Assembly: GCF_000204195.1 (NCBI RefSeq)
Contig: NZ_AFBG01000003.1
Span: forward strand, 1-64,000
Direction: 5' to 3'
DNA from: Acidovorax radicis N35
GTDB taxonomy: Bacteria > Pseudomonadota > Gammaproteobacteria > Burkholderiales > Burkholderiaceae_C
Length of the DNA stretch: 64,000 nt
Shown: positions 8,600-19,277 of the stretch, one piece after another
How positions within the stretch are numbered: position 1 is the stretch's first letter
Layout: every line of letters starts with the position of its first letter
Position numbers and translations under genes: made by a program
The notes under the pieces: model-generated
Database searches by the model: none
The model's input: only the letters and a program-made list of their open reading frames with translations
Told to the model about the DNA's origin: nothing

Positions 8600-9688
8600 G
8601 TGAGTTCCTCGCCCTTTGCTGAAGCCCCGACCTCCGACACGGGGCGCTTTCATTCGCTGGACCTCATGTCCACTCTGGTGGCGGTGTTGCGCGCCGATGG
8701 CGCAGTGCAATTCGCCAATGCGGCGCTGGAGAATGCGCTGGGCCTGTCGCGCCGGACCCTGGAGGGCGTGGACTTTTCCACCTTCTTCACCGACCCCGCC
8801 TTGCTGCAGACGGCACTCGCCGGTGCCCGGGGCAAGGACTTTGCGGCCTTGCGGTATGAAGCAAGCCTCAAGCGCCAGCACCAGGACCCGGTGCCCGTGC
8901 ATGTGAGCGTGGCCGACGCCGAGCAGGTTGGCGAAATCCTGGTGGAGCTGTGGCCACTGGAGCAGCAGGCCCGCCAGGACCGTGAAGAGCGCTTGCTGGA
9001 CCAGGCACAGGCCAACAAGGAGCTGATCCGCAACCTGGCCCATGAGATCAAGAACCCGCTGGGCGGGATTCGCGGCGCTGCACAGCTGCTCGAGATGGAA
9101 CTCGAAAGCCGCGAACTGACGGAATACACCCAGGTCATCATCCACGAGGCCGACCGCCTGCAAAGCCTCGTGGACCGGTTGCTGGCGCCGCACCGCCACC
9201 CGCACCTCGTGGGCGACGTCAATATCCATGAGGTGTGCGAGCGGGTGCGGTCCCTGGTGCTGGTCGAATACCCGCAGGGCCTCAAGGTTCTGCGCGACTA
9301 CGACACTTCAATCCCCGAGTTCCGGGGTGACCGTGCCCAGCTCATCCAGGCGCTGCTGAACATCGTGCAGAACGCGGCCCAGGCGCTGACCGAGCGCATT
9401 GCTGAGGGGGAGGCGACGATCACACTGCGCACCCGCGTGGCCCGACAAGTAACGTTTGGTCGCCAGCGCTATCGGCTGGCACTGGAATTGCATGTCATCG
9501 ACAACGGACCGGGCGTGCCCGACGCGATCAAGGAGCGTATTTTTTACCCTCTGGTATCGGGTCGGGATGGCGGGTCAGGGCTGGGGCTCACGTTGGCACA
9601 AACCTTCGTGCAGCGCCATCATGGGTTGATCGAATGCGACAGCGTACCGGGTCGCACCGACTTCCGCATCCTGATTCCCTTGCCCTAG
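8600..9688 (+). CDS. glnL: Nitrogen-regulation sensor kinase NtrB
   Basis: The product is 362 aa from a GTG start, which gives the usual NtrB length; no closer start fits. An N-terminal PAS domain (about residues 18-115) is followed by the dimerisation/phosphotransfer helix with LAHEIKNPLGGIRGAAQLL, phosphorylated His about residue 148. The ATPase domain follows with N box NIVQNAAQAL, DNGPGVPD and GGSGLGLTLAQTFVQ. NtrB is cytoplasmic, senses nitrogen status through PII, and phosphorylates or dephosphorylates NtrC. The stop codon TAG shares its last two bases with the left end of a 271-bp palindromic element that separates this gene from its partner. Confidence 0.95.
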   Translation: MSSSPFAEAPTSDTGRFHSLDLMSTLVAVLRADGAVQFANAALENALGLSRRTLEGVDFSTFFTDPALLQTALAGARGKDFAALRYEASLKRQHQDPVPVHVSVADAEQVGEILVELWPLEQQARQDREERLLDQAQANKELIRNLAHEIKNPLGGIRGAAQLLEMELESRELTEYTQVIIHEADRLQSLVDRLLAPHRHPHLVGDVNIHEVCERVRSLVLVEYPQGLKVLRDYDTSIPEFRGDRAQLIQALLNIVQNAAQALTERIAEGEATITLRTRVARQVTFGRQRYRLALELHVIDNGPGVPDAIKERIFYPLVSGRDGGSGLGLTLAQTFVQRHHGLIECDSVPGRTDFRILIPLP

Positions 9689-9957
9689 AACCTGTTCAAT
9701 ATCTTTTTGGAGGTCGCATTGGAGTGCAATCGGGATGAGTGGATGCTTCGAATGCGCCGCATGGGCTCAAGCCCATGCAAGCAGTCGAGGCTTCCAATCG
9801 CCCGATTGCACTCCAACCCTTCGGGCAAGTGCCTTGCCGGGCGGTCTGCGGCGTTGCGGAGTTTGCCGATAGCACGGGCTATCGGCGGCGCACCGCGCCT
9901 AGCATTCCATCCCGGCAAAGCACTTGTGCGACTCCAAAAAGATATTGAACAGGTTCT
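9687..9957. mobile_element. 271-bp nested palindromic element (MITE-like) between glnL and glnG
   Basis: It is bounded by perfect 26-bp terminal inverted repeats (9687-9712 and 9932-9957; left end AGAACCTGTTCAATATCTTT). Two further inverted repeats lie inside. One is TTGGAGTGCAATCGGG (9719-9734) with its complement at 9801-9816, enclosing the hairpin GCATGGGCT/AGCCCATGC (9759-9778). The other is CAAGTGCCTTGCCGGG (9826-9841) with 9911-9926 (one mismatch), enclosing GCCGATAGC/GCTATCGGC (9865-9886). No coding capacity is evident. A transposase acting in trans or a REP-like origin are both possible. Confidence 0.8.
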
Positions 9958-10011
9958 TGGCAGCGCACGATGGTCCCTGACACGCAACCACAGGGAAGGT
10001 AAGAAAAACAT

Positions 10012-11658
<1,647 letters not shown>

Positions 11659-11712
11659 AATGGCACCTGGCGCTTGGTGGTAAAGCGCTAGCAGCTATTA
11701 AATTTGTAGTTT
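11659..11712 (+). repeat. Palindromic repeat copy 2
   Basis: It starts right after the glnG stop: TGGCGCTTGGTGGTAAAGCG, then CTAGCAGCTATTAAATTTGTAG. The inverted GCGCTT/AAGCGC core and the AGCAGCTAT tail define the family. Confidence 0.85.
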
Positions 11713-11848
11713 TCGGGTGCGCCTGCTCTGGTGTATGCGGTGCAGGCCGACCTCCCGATGTCCTACAAGCAGGCCCTCCATGGGCCGACTCGGCCCTCCG
11801 GAAGTGACTTCAACAATGAAGGCACTGTCAACCAACCGGAGAGCTTCT

Positions 11849-12787
11849 ATGTCGGATTTCAACGATGCCAACCGTGACCCTTTGACCAACGAACCGGGTT
11901 CCCATCCCGTCGGCACCGGGGTGGGTGCTGCCCTGGGTGGCGCGGCGGCGGGTGCCGCTGCGGGTGCCTTCGGCGGCCCGGTCGGCGCAGCCATTGGCGG
12001 CGTGGCTGGTGCTGTCGCCGGGGGCTTGGCGGGCAAGGCTGCCGCCGAGGCGGTCAACCCCACCGAGGAAGATGCCTACTGGCGCGAAAGTTTCCACCGC
12101 GAGCCCTACTACGTGGGTGGCCGCACCTATGAACAATACCGCCCCGCCTACGAGCTGGGCTGGTCTTCGGTGAGCCGCTACGAAGGCGACTTCGAGGCCG
12201 TGGAACCCCGCCTTGCCGATGACTGGCGTGCGCGCCATTCGGATGGCCTGGCCTGGACGGATGCCCGCCCTGCAGCCCGCGCTGCCTGGGAACGGGTAGC
12301 ACGCTCCAGCCTGAACGACGACCGCCCCATGGATATCGCGGACAACGAAGACGTGGTCGATGTGCTCAACGACCTGCTGGAGTCGTCCCGCGATGGTGAA
12401 TACGGCTTCACCGCCTGCGCCGAGCACGCAGACTCTGCGCAACTCAAGGGCGTATTCCAGCGCCATGCGCGTGAATGTGCGGCTGCCGCCGTGGAACTGG
12501 AGCACGAGGTCCGCCGCCTGGGTGGAGAACCCGCGTCGGGTGGCACCGTGGCGGGCGCGCTGCACCGGGGCTGGGTGTCGGTGAAGTCCGCCCTGTCTGT
12601 GCACGATGACAAGGCCGTGCTGCAGGAGTGCGAACGCGGCGAGGACGCTGCCGTGGCCCGCTACCGCAAGGCCCTGAAGGCCACCCTGCCGCTGGATGTG
12701 CGGGCCCTGGTAGAGCGCCAATCCCAGGGCGCGCAGCGCAACCACGATGAAGTACGTGGCCTGCGCGACACTTTCGCCAACAGCTGA
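11849..12787 (+). CDS. Glycine-zipper plus DUF2383 (ferritin-like four-helix) protein
   Basis: The product is 312 aa; the ATG is preceded by GGAGA about 8 bp upstream. Residues 20-68 are an unusually Gly/Ala-rich segment with small-residue zippers (GTGVGAALGGAAAGAAAGAF), able to insert in or associate with membranes. The middle (75-165) has repeated acidic and aromatic residues. The C-terminal 140 residues match the PA2169/DUF2383 four-helix pattern (DVLNDLLESSRDGEYGF...HARECAAAAVELEHEVRRLGG). Such proteins are linked to general stress responses, but their chemistry is unknown. It is a lone rightward gene ending at a bidirectional terminator. Confidence 0.72.
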   Translation: MSDFNDANRDPLTNEPGSHPVGTGVGAALGGAAAGAAAGAFGGPVGAAIGGVAGAVAGGLAGKAAAEAVNPTEEDAYWRESFHREPYYVGGRTYEQYRPAYELGWSSVSRYEGDFEAVEPRLADDWRARHSDGLAWTDARPAARAAWERVARSSLNDDRPMDIADNEDVVDVLNDLLESSRDGEYGFTACAEHADSAQLKGVFQRHARECAAAAVELEHEVRRLGGEPASGGTVAGALHRGWVSVKSALSVHDDKAVLQECERGEDAAVARYRKALKATLPLDVRALVERQSQGAQRNHDEVRGLRDTFANS

Positions 12788-12906
12788 TCGGGCACGGCTT
12801 GCGCGCTGGGGTTCCGTTCAGGGGCTCGCGGCGCGTCGCAAGTCGTAGGTCATAGACCATAGGGATTTCTGGGTGCAGCTTTCTTGCGCGGCGATTCCCC
12901 AAAAAC

Positions 12907-12939
12907 AAAAGGCTGCAAGGATTTTCCTTGCAGCCTTTT
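12907..12939. terminator. Bidirectional terminator between convergent genes
   Basis: A perfect 15-bp stem (AAAAGGCTGCAAGGA and its complement, loop TTT) is flanked by A-rich and T-rich ends. It can stop transcription of the DUF2383 gene from the left and xth from the right. The rest of the 12788-12992 gap shows nothing else. Confidence 0.92.
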
Positions 12940-12992
12940 GTGTAGGCCGGGCTTCCAGCTGGTTGCCGCGCGGGTTGCGTCGCCAGGGGCTG

Positions 12993-13769
12993 TTACGCCA
13001 TGGTGAGCACCACGGGCGCGTGGTCGCTGGGTTGCGGGTTCTTGCGTGGGGCGCGGTCCACCGTGCAGGCGGTTACGCTGGCGCGCAGCGCATCGCTCAC
13101 CAGGATGTGGTCGATGCGCAGCCCCCGGTTCTTCTGAAACCCGAGCATGCGGTAGTCCCACCACGAGTAGCTTTTCTCAGGCTGCTCGAACATGCGGAAG
13201 GTGTCTGTCAGGCCCAGGCCAATCAGGTCCTGGAAGTGCTGGCGCTCTTCCACCGTGTGGTGGATCGTGTCCTTGAGGCCCACGGGGTCGAACGAATCGC
13301 GGTCTTCGGGCGCCACGTTGAAGTCGCCCAGCAGCGCCAGACGCGGGTGGGCCAGCAGCTCTTCGCGCAGCCAGCGGTGCAGGGCTGCAAGCCATAGCAT
13401 CTTGTAGGCAAACTTCTCCGTGCCCGGGGCTTGGCCGTTCACGAAGTAGCAGTTCACCAGGCGCAGCGCGCCGTCCGGGGTGTCCAGCGTGGCTGCGATG
13501 ACGCGGGCCTGCTCATCTGTGTGCCCGGGGATGTTGCGCACCACGTCGCGCATCGGGTGGCGGCTCAGGATGGCGACGCCGTTGTAGGTTTTCTGGCCAA
13601 AGGTCACGGTGTCGTAGCCCGCTTCCTTGAACGCGTCGTGCGGAAACTTGTCGTCGGTGAGCTTGAGCTCCTGCAGGCACAGTGCATCGACCGGGTTGGC
13701 CGCGAGCCAGGCCAGCACCTGGGGCAGCCGGACGGTGAGGGAGTTGACGTTCCAGGTCGAGATTTGCAT
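12993..13769 (-). CDS. xth: Exodeoxyribonuclease III
   Basis: The product is 258 aa, normal length. It is the AP endonuclease / 3'-5' exonuclease of base-excision repair. The endonuclease-exonuclease-phosphatase fold is shown in order by ISTWNVNSL, CLQELKL (metal Glu), YNGVAILSR, LLGDFNVAPED, SYSWWDYRM, RGLRIDHIL and the terminal PSDHAPVV (catalytic Asp-His). It is the last gene of a leftward group with folA, DUF4337 and thyA, though a repeat lies in between. The Shine-Dalgarno GGAGG, 8 bp before the ATG, is part of that repeat (13778-13782). Confidence 0.95.
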   Translation of the reverse strand: MQISTWNVNSLTVRLPQVLAWLAANPVDALCLQELKLTDDKFPHDAFKEAGYDTVTFGQKTYNGVAILSRHPMRDVVRNIPGHTDEQARVIAATLDTPDGALRLVNCYFVNGQAPGTEKFAYKMLWLAALHRWLREELLAHPRLALLGDFNVAPEDRDSFDPVGLKDTIHHTVEERQHFQDLIGLGLTDTFRMFEQPEKSYSWWDYRMLGFQKNRGLRIDHILVSDALRASVTACTVDRAPRKNPQPSDHAPVVLTMA

Positions 13770-13770
13770 G

Positions 13771-13827
13771 TTTTTGGCCTCCAGCGCTTGATAGGCAAGC
13801 GCTAATTGCTATTAATTAATGAGCTAC
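13771..13827 (+). repeat. Palindromic repeat copy 3, carrying the xth ribosome binding site
   Basis: It reads TTTTTGGCCTCCAGCGCTTG, a short spacer, then CAAGCGCTAATTGCTATTAA. The conserved GGCCTC prefix of the family, read on the minus strand, becomes the GGAGG that precedes xth at ideal spacing. Confidence 0.85.
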
Positions 13828-13844
13828 TTGAGCCAAATGCAGCA

Positions 13845-14333
13845 TCAACCCGCACGCACATAGGTCACAAAGCTGAACGGCAGCCCGTTGGTGCTGACGT
13901 GGCGACTGCGTGCAGATTCTGCCCATTCCGCGCCCAGCGTGGGCGCGTGGGCATCTCCGTCGAAGTCCTGGTCGATCTCGGTCACTTCCAGGCAGTCGGC
14001 CAGGGGCAGGGCCTCTGCGTAGATCTGAGCGCCGCCGATCACCCACACAGTCTGGCCGGCCGTGGCCTGCTGCAGCGCGTCTTGCAGGCTGGCAGCGCGC
14101 ACGGCGCCGTCGGTCTGCCAGTCGGCCTGGCGCGTGACCACGATGTTGGTGCGCCCGGGCAGGGGGCGAAAGCGCGGGGGCAGCGAGTCCCAGGTCTTGC
14201 GGCCCATCACCACCGGGCAGCCCTGGGTGAGCTGCTTGAAATGCGCCATGTCTTCGGGGATGTGCCAGGGCAGACGGTTGTCCTTGCCGATGACGCCGTT
14301 GGCAGCGCGGGCGTAGATGATGTGCACGGGCAT
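13845..14333 (-). CDS. folA: Dihydrofolate reductase
   Basis: The product is 162 aa; it reduces dihydrofolate to tetrahydrofolate with NADPH in the cytoplasm. Family motifs are HIIYARAANGVIGKDNRLPWHIPEDM split at the start (active-site region about residues 4-28), VMGRKTWDSLP, and the cofactor loop VWVIGGAQIYAEALP. The start is set by GGAGG 7 bp upstream of the ATG; a longer in-frame reading upstream is GC-rich noise. Functionally it pairs with thyA, two genes upstream, which consumes methylene-tetrahydrofolate and returns dihydrofolate. Confidence 0.95.
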   Translation of the reverse strand: MPVHIIYARAANGVIGKDNRLPWHIPEDMAHFKQLTQGCPVVMGRKTWDSLPPRFRPLPGRTNIVVTRQADWQTDGAVRAASLQDALQQATAGQTVWVIGGAQIYAEALPLADCLEVTEIDQDFDGDAHAPTLGAEWAESARSRHVSTNGLPFSFVTYVRAG

Positions 14334-14350
14334 GTTGGGGCCTCCAGGCT

Positions 14351-14962
14351 TCAGATGTGCAAGGCGGCGAGGGCGCCCACGCCCAGGCCCACGGCGGCCA
14401 CGCCGTACATGCCGTATTCCAGCCATTTTTTCCGGGTCAGCAGCGCGATGGCGGCCAGAGCAATGGCCACCTGCAGCGCCGTGGTGGCCTGTGCCCAGCG
14501 GTGGTGCTGGTGCATTTGCGCCTCGCTCTTGCGGTCGAATTCGTGGGCGTCGGCTTCGAGTTTTTCGGCCACGACCTTGATCTCGTTTTTCTCGGTTTCG
14601 TAGCGCTCCACCTTGGTCTGGTAACCGGCCTTGCGGTCATCGGGCGCCAGGTCGCGGGCCAGTTCGGCCAGGGACTGCTTGGTGCTCTTGGACTGGAAGT
14701 AATTCCACTGGTTGGAGGCCTCGGTCTTCTTGATGGCCGCGTCGTTCTTGAGCAGCCCGGCGTTGGCCTGCGTGGCGCCGCCCATGTACGAAAAGATCGC
14801 GCCCACTGTCGCCACGATGGCGGTGAACATGGCGATCTTGTTCATGGACGAGCCGTTGCCGCCTTCAGCGCCATGGTCCGATGTGTGGTCGCCGTGGCCG
14901 TGGGTGGCATGCTCCACTGCGTGGTCGTGGGGGCCGTGTACGTGAAATCCGCCGGAAGACAT
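14351..14962 (-). CDS. DUF4337 membrane protein
   Basis: The product is 203 aa from the ATG encoding MSSGGFHVHGPHDH; a longer in-frame extension upstream is unlikely. The N-terminus is His/Asp-rich (about residues 6-32), possibly metal-binding. A hydrophobic segment (about 42-62), a charged helical region (about 90-150, probable coiled coil) and two C-terminal hydrophobic segments (about 158-175 and 180-200) follow. This order is typical of DUF4337. It lies 17 bp upstream of folA and between it and thyA, so it is probably co-transcribed. No catalytic motif is visible and the function is unknown. Confidence 0.75.
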   Translation of the reverse strand: MSSGGFHVHGPHDHAVEHATHGHGDHTSDHGAEGGNGSSMNKIAMFTAIVATVGAIFSYMGGATQANAGLLKNDAAIKKTEASNQWNYFQSKSTKQSLAELARDLAPDDRKAGYQTKVERYETEKNEIKVVAEKLEADAHEFDRKSEAQMHQHHRWAQATTALQVAIALAAIALLTRKKWLEYGMYGVAAVGLGVGALAALHI

Positions 14963-15065
14963 GGATAAAAGCTCGTGGTGGTGGTGGGTGGATGCGGGCA
15001 AGGCGCTGTTGCGCCTGCCCCTGGGGCTCAAGAGGTGTGGGGTACCAAAGAGGGCTGTTGGCTGG

Positions 15066-15905
15066 TCAAACGGCGACAGGGGCCTTGATCGCCGGGTGAC
15101 ATTGGTAGTCCACCACTTCAAAGTCTTCGTACTGGTAGTCGAAGATGCTGTCGGGTTTGCGTTGGATGTTCAAGACCGGGTACGGGTAGGGCGTGCGCGC
15201 CAGCTGCGTCTGCACCTGCTCGTGGTGGTTGCTGTAGATATGGCAGTCGCCACCGGTCCAGATGAAGTCGCCCACATCCAGGTCGCACTGCTGCGCCACC
15301 ATGTGGGTGAGCAGGGCGTAGCTGGCAATGTTGAACGGCACGCCCAAAAAGATGTCCGCACTGCGCTGGTATAGCTGGCAGGACAGCGTGCCGCGCCCGC
15401 CGGGCTCCTGCGCTGGCGCCACGTAGAACTGGAAGAACGCGTGGCAAGGCATCAGCGCCATCTTGTTCAGCTCGGCCACGTTCCAGGCGCTCACGATGAT
15501 GCGGCGCGAATCAGGGTTGGTCTTGAGCGTCTGGATCACGTCGCTGATCTGGTCGATGTGCCCGCCGTCCGGCGTGGGCCAGCTGCGCCACTGCACGCCG
15601 TACACCGGGCCCAGATCGCCATCCTCGCGCGCCCATTCGTCCCAGATGGTGACGCCGCGTTCTTTCAGCCAGTTGTTGTTGCTCGACCCCGTGAGGAACC
15701 ACAGCAGCTCCTGAATGATGGACCGCAGGTGCACCTTCTTGGTCGTGACCAGCGGAAAGCCTTCTTTCAGGTCAAACCGCATCTGGTGGCCGAACACGCT
15801 GCGGGTGCCCGTGCCCGTGCGGTCGGATTTCTCCACGCCGGTCGTGAACACATGGCGCATGAAGTCTTCGTACTGGGAGCGGACGGGGTGGGCGTGGGCG
15901 GTCAT
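15066..15905 (-). CDS. thyA: Thymidylate synthase
   Basis: The product is 279 aa. It methylates dUMP to dTMP using methylene-tetrahydrofolate. Visible signatures: [12 protein letters not shown] (phosphate-binding Arg), [26 protein letters not shown], the nucleophile Cys at about residue 154 in [33 protein letters not shown], and the C-terminal [10 protein letters not shown]. The gene heads the leftward folate group thyA-DUF4337-folA. About 100 bp separate it from the DUF4337 gene. Confidence 0.97.
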   Translation of the reverse strand: MTAHAHPVRSQYEDFMRHVFTTGVEKSDRTGTGTRSVFGHQMRFDLKEGFPLVTTKKVHLRSIIQELLWFLTGSSNNNWLKERGVTIWDEWAREDGDLGPVYGVQWRSWPTPDGGHIDQISDVIQTLKTNPDSRRIIVSAWNVAELNKMALMPCHAFFQFYVAPAQEPGGRGTLSCQLYQRSADIFLGVPFNIASYALLTHMVAQQCDLDVGDFIWTGGDCHIYSNHHEQVQTQLARTPYPYPVLNIQRKPDSIFDYQYEDFEVVDYQCHPAIKAPVAV

Positions 15906-16024
15906 GAAGCAGGGCGGGGGCGAAAAGGGCGATTTTAGGGCGAGCCGCCACGGCGCGCCGGTCGAGACCCCCGGACCCGCTAAGCTCGCGTTCCGATCGC
16001 ACTTCCCTCAAGGACTCCCGGACC

Positions 16025-16525
16025 ATGCGCAAGCCCCTGTCTGTCGTTTTGCATCTCCCGCTGTGGGCTGCGCTGTGCCTGGCGGCAACGCTGTCTGGAT
16101 GTGGCGGTACCGCTCCTGTCGCAGCCCCCACTGCCGCGCCGGTGAAGGCCACCCAGCCCGCCAGCGCGTGGGCCAGCGTACAAAACCAGGTGGGCCGCCG
16201 ACCCTCGGACGGGGTGGATTTCTTGCGCACCGGGCCCTTGGCCCAGCGGCTGCGTGGCCTGATGGGCGAGATCAATTACCCAGTGCTGCTGGAGAACCTG
16301 CGTGGCAGCGGACCGCTGCAGCAAGACGGAAACTTGCTCTTCATTGCCAGCCCCCCGCCGCAAGCGGATGGCGCAGAAGCTGCCGCCGTCATTCTCAACC
16401 CGGCGGTGGATGGTGTGCGCGTATGGCTGCTGACCGGCGGTGAGGAGTGGGACGTGCAAGACCACGGTGTCTCGATACCGCTGCCCGCCAGTGTGCGCAC
16501 GATGATGCAGGCCATCCCCAGATAA
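16025..16525 (+). CDS. Hypothetical lipoprotein
   Basis: The product is 166 aa. A signal peptide ends in the lipobox LSGC (Cys about residue 26), predicting lipidation and membrane anchoring in the periplasm. An Ala/Pro/Thr-rich linker (about 29-48) precedes a globular domain of about 110 residues with no motif I recognise. It is transcribed divergently from thyA, and 130 bp precede the TonB receptor. Confidence 0.7.
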   Translation: MRKPLSVVLHLPLWAALCLAATLSGCGGTAPVAAPTAAPVKATQPASAWASVQNQVGRRPSDGVDFLRTGPLAQRLRGLMGEINYPVLLENLRGSGPLQQDGNLLFIASPPPQADGAEAAAVILNPAVDGVRVWLLTGGEEWDVQDHGVSIPLPASVRTMMQAIPR

Positions 16526-16655
16526 GCCAGCGATTGGGGTGCCACTGGGCAGCGGCGAAAAAAAGCCGGAGACCCCCTCTCACTTTTGCGCGCGCAAACG
16601 GCAAGAAGGTTGAAGTAACTCATTTGTTCCATCCACCTCACTGCCGGAGCCTGCC

Positions 16656-19127
16656 TTGCCTGCCTGTCTTGCCCCTCTTTCCCGTCCGCCGTTTCGTGCC
16701 AGGCCTCTGGCATTGGCAACGCTGATCGCTTTCGCCTGGCCGTTTCTGTCACATGGCGTGGCGCAGGCGCAAGTCATGTCGGACGTTGCGGCTCTGCGTG
16801 ACTACGATTTGCCTGCAGGCCCGCTGGCGGCCACCCTGAACCGCATCGCGCGTGATGCCGGTTTGGCCCTGACCATGGATGCCGCTCTGGTCGCCGAGCG
16901 GCGTGCCACCGCCGTGCGAGGCCGCCTGGATGCGGCCACGGCACTGCGCCAGGCCTTGGCTGGCTCGGGGCTCGAACTGCTGGCGATCAGCGGAGGGGGC
17001 TACACGCTGCGACCCGGGCCCGCCACGCCCACCATGCCCGATGCTTCAAGCACCACGTTGCCCGCCGTGCGCGTCACCGCCAGTGCGGATCGGGCTGGCG
17101 ACCTGCCGCCCGCTTTTGCCGGGGGGCAGGTTGCGCGAGGGGGCCGCATCGGCCTGCTGGGCAACCAGGACCTGATGGACACCCCGTTTTCCGTGGCGGG
17201 CTACACCGCGCAAGTCATCGAGCAGCAGCAGGCCAAATCGCTCGGCGACCTGTTGGTCAATGAGGCGTCGGTGCGCAGTGACTGGTCTTCGCGCGGGGGC
17301 TACAGCGACAGCTTCACGATGCGTGGCTTCGCGCTCGGCGCGGGAGACATCGCGTTCGATGGGCTCTACGGCATCGCGCCGAGAACCTTCACGTCGCTGG
17401 AAGGCGTGGAGCGCGTGGAGGTGATGCGCGGGCTCAGCGCATTGCTGTCGGGCGTTTCGCCCAGTGCTTCGCTCGGGGGCGTGATCAACTTGGTTCCCAA
17501 GCGCGCAGGTGACGAACCACTGACGCGCCTGATCACCAGCTATGAAACAGGAGGCTATGTGCAGGGCCACGTGGATGTCGGGCGCCGCTTCGGCCCTGAT
17601 AAGGCGCTGGGCCTGCGCGTCAATGCCGTGCATGGCGACGGCGATACGGCCACCGACCGGCAGGGCGCGCGCATCAGCCACTTGGCTGCGGGGCTGGACT
17701 ATCGCGGCGACGGCGTCAAGCTCAGCGTCGACCTGGGCTCTCTCAAGCGGACCTCGCGTGCGCCGATGCGTGCAGCCAGCGTGGCTGCGGGGCTGACATC
17801 CGTGCCCTCGGCGCCCAGGGCAGGGACCAACTTTGCCCAGCCCTGGGGCTATGTCGGCCTGGAGTCGCTCCATGGCGCGTTGCGTGGCGAAGTGGAGCTG
17901 ACCCGAAACCTCACCGCCTATGTGGCGGCCGGCTTTCGCAACAACCCGACAGACCTGCTGGTCAGCATTCCCGCGATCACGCGCGCCGATGGGACATTCA
18001 CCGAGCGCAACCTGTATTTCTTTGACGACGTGAATTCGCGTACCGGCGAAGTGGGGCTGCGCGGCAGCGTCGACACCGGTGCGGTCAACCACCGCGTGGT
18101 GTTGAGTGCCAGCACCCTGCGCCAGGTGCGCTACAACCTGACGCACACGGTGGCCACGGGCACATCCAACATCCACACGCCGGTGTTTGTGCCGCAGCCT
18201 GATCTGTCGACGTATTCCACAGAGCCGCTGCTGCTGAACCGCCAGCGGCTGTCCAGCGTGGCGTTGGCCGACACGATGTCGTTCATGGATGAGCGGGTGC
18301 AACTGACGCTGGGCGTGCGCATGCAGACGGTCGGCAACGTCAACTACGGGGCCAGTGGTGCCGTCACGCTGCCGGTCTACGACCAGCGCCGCGCGACGCC
18401 AGCAGCGGCGCTTGCGTTCAAGCTGCGGCCGGGGGTCACGCTTTATGGCAACTACATCGAGGGCCTGTCCCAGGGGCCGGTGGCGCCTGTGGGCACCGCC
18501 AACGCGGGCGAAATCTTTGCCCCTTACGTCGCGCGCCAGAACGAAGTCGGCGGCAAGTTTGATTTTCAGGACTGGGGCGCGACCGTTGCGTTGTTCCAGA
18601 TCCAGCAGCCCAGCGCGATCAGCGTGCCGGTGGCGGGCGGCGGCGGCTTGCCCGTCTTTCGCATCGATGGCGAACAGCGCAACCGGGGTGTCGAACTCAA
18701 TGCATTTGGCCAGGTGGCGCGGGGCACACGCCTGATGGCGGGGCTCATGCTGCTGGATGCGAGGCAGCGCCGGACGGCAGGCGGCGCCAACGACGGCCGC
18801 CGAGCCGTGGGGGCACCGCGTGTGCAGGCCAACGCCCACATCGATTGGGATGTGCCCGCCGTGCCGGGCCTGACGCTGAGCGGCGGCGTGTTGTACACCG
18901 GGCGGCAGAGCGTGACGGCGAACAATGCGCTGGGCATTCCGCAATGGACGCGCCTGGACGTGGGCGCAGCCTACCGGATGCAGGCTGTTGGGCGGACGCT
19001 GACATTGCGCGCACAGTTGACCAACGCTTTGGACCGCGCCTACTGGGCATCGGCCACGGCGTCATCGGGCCAATTGTCGGTAGGCGCACCGCGAACCTTG
19101 GCACTGTCGGCCAGTGTCGACTTCTGA
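16656..19127 (+). CDS. TonB-dependent siderophore receptor with signalling (STN) domain
   Basis: The product is 823 aa from a TTG start with GGAG 6 bp upstream. A signal peptide ends near AQAQ (about residue 39). Residues 45-115 form the STN domain of FecA/FpvA-type receptors (YDLPAGPLAATLNRIARDAG). A TonB-box-like LPAVRVTAS lies near 130. The plug domain follows (DTPFSVAGYT, FTMRGFALG, ERVEVMRGLSALLSG, LGGVINLVPKR), then a 22-strand-type barrel ending in aromatic F at the C-terminus (LALSASVDF). It imports ferric siderophore across the outer membrane. The STN domain should signal to the FecR-like protein encoded downstream. Siderophore identity unknown. Confidence 0.92.
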   Translation: MPACLAPLSRPPFRARPLALATLIAFAWPFLSHGVAQAQVMSDVAALRDYDLPAGPLAATLNRIARDAGLALTMDAALVAERRATAVRGRLDAATALRQALAGSGLELLAISGGGYTLRPGPATPTMPDASSTTLPAVRVTASADRAGDLPPAFAGGQVARGGRIGLLGNQDLMDTPFSVAGYTAQVIEQQQAKSLGDLLVNEASVRSDWSSRGGYSDSFTMRGFALGAGDIAFDGLYGIAPRTFTSLEGVERVEVMRGLSALLSGVSPSASLGGVINLVPKRAGDEPLTRLITSYETGGYVQGHVDVGRRFGPDKALGLRVNAVHGDGDTATDRQGARISHLAAGLDYRGDGVKLSVDLGSLKRTSRAPMRAASVAAGLTSVPSAPRAGTNFAQPWGYVGLESLHGALRGEVELTRNLTAYVAAGFRNNPTDLLVSIPAITRADGTFTERNLYFFDDVNSRTGEVGLRGSVDTGAVNHRVVLSASTLRQVRYNLTHTVATGTSNIHTPVFVPQPDLSTYSTEPLLLNRQRLSSVALADTMSFMDERVQLTLGVRMQTVGNVNYGASGAVTLPVYDQRRATPAAALAFKLRPGVTLYGNYIEGLSQGPVAPVGTANAGEIFAPYVARQNEVGGKFDFQDWGATVALFQIQQPSAISVPVAGGGGLPVFRIDGEQRNRGVELNAFGQVARGTRLMAGLMLLDARQRRTAGGANDGRRAVGAPRVQANAHIDWDVPAVPGLTLSGGVLYTGRQSVTANNALGIPQWTRLDVGAAYRMQAVGRTLTLRAQLTNALDRAYWASATASSGQLSVGAPRTLALSASVDF

Positions 19128-19277
19128 TGTGAAGAGTGGCGCCCGGGAGCCCCGTTGGACGGGTGTCTAGGCGCAGGTCAGCAAGGGGAAGTTAGCGCCT
19201 CGCGCGGGGGTGGTGGAGGTGGGTTGGCGCGCTGGCCGGGGGCGTTGACGAAGGGCATGTTTCCGGGGGATTGATTA

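Noticed and set aside
8590-8606. TGGCACG just before the glnL start resembling a sigma-54 -24 box
   Set aside because: No GC is found 12 bp downstream of the GG, so a -12 element is lacking.
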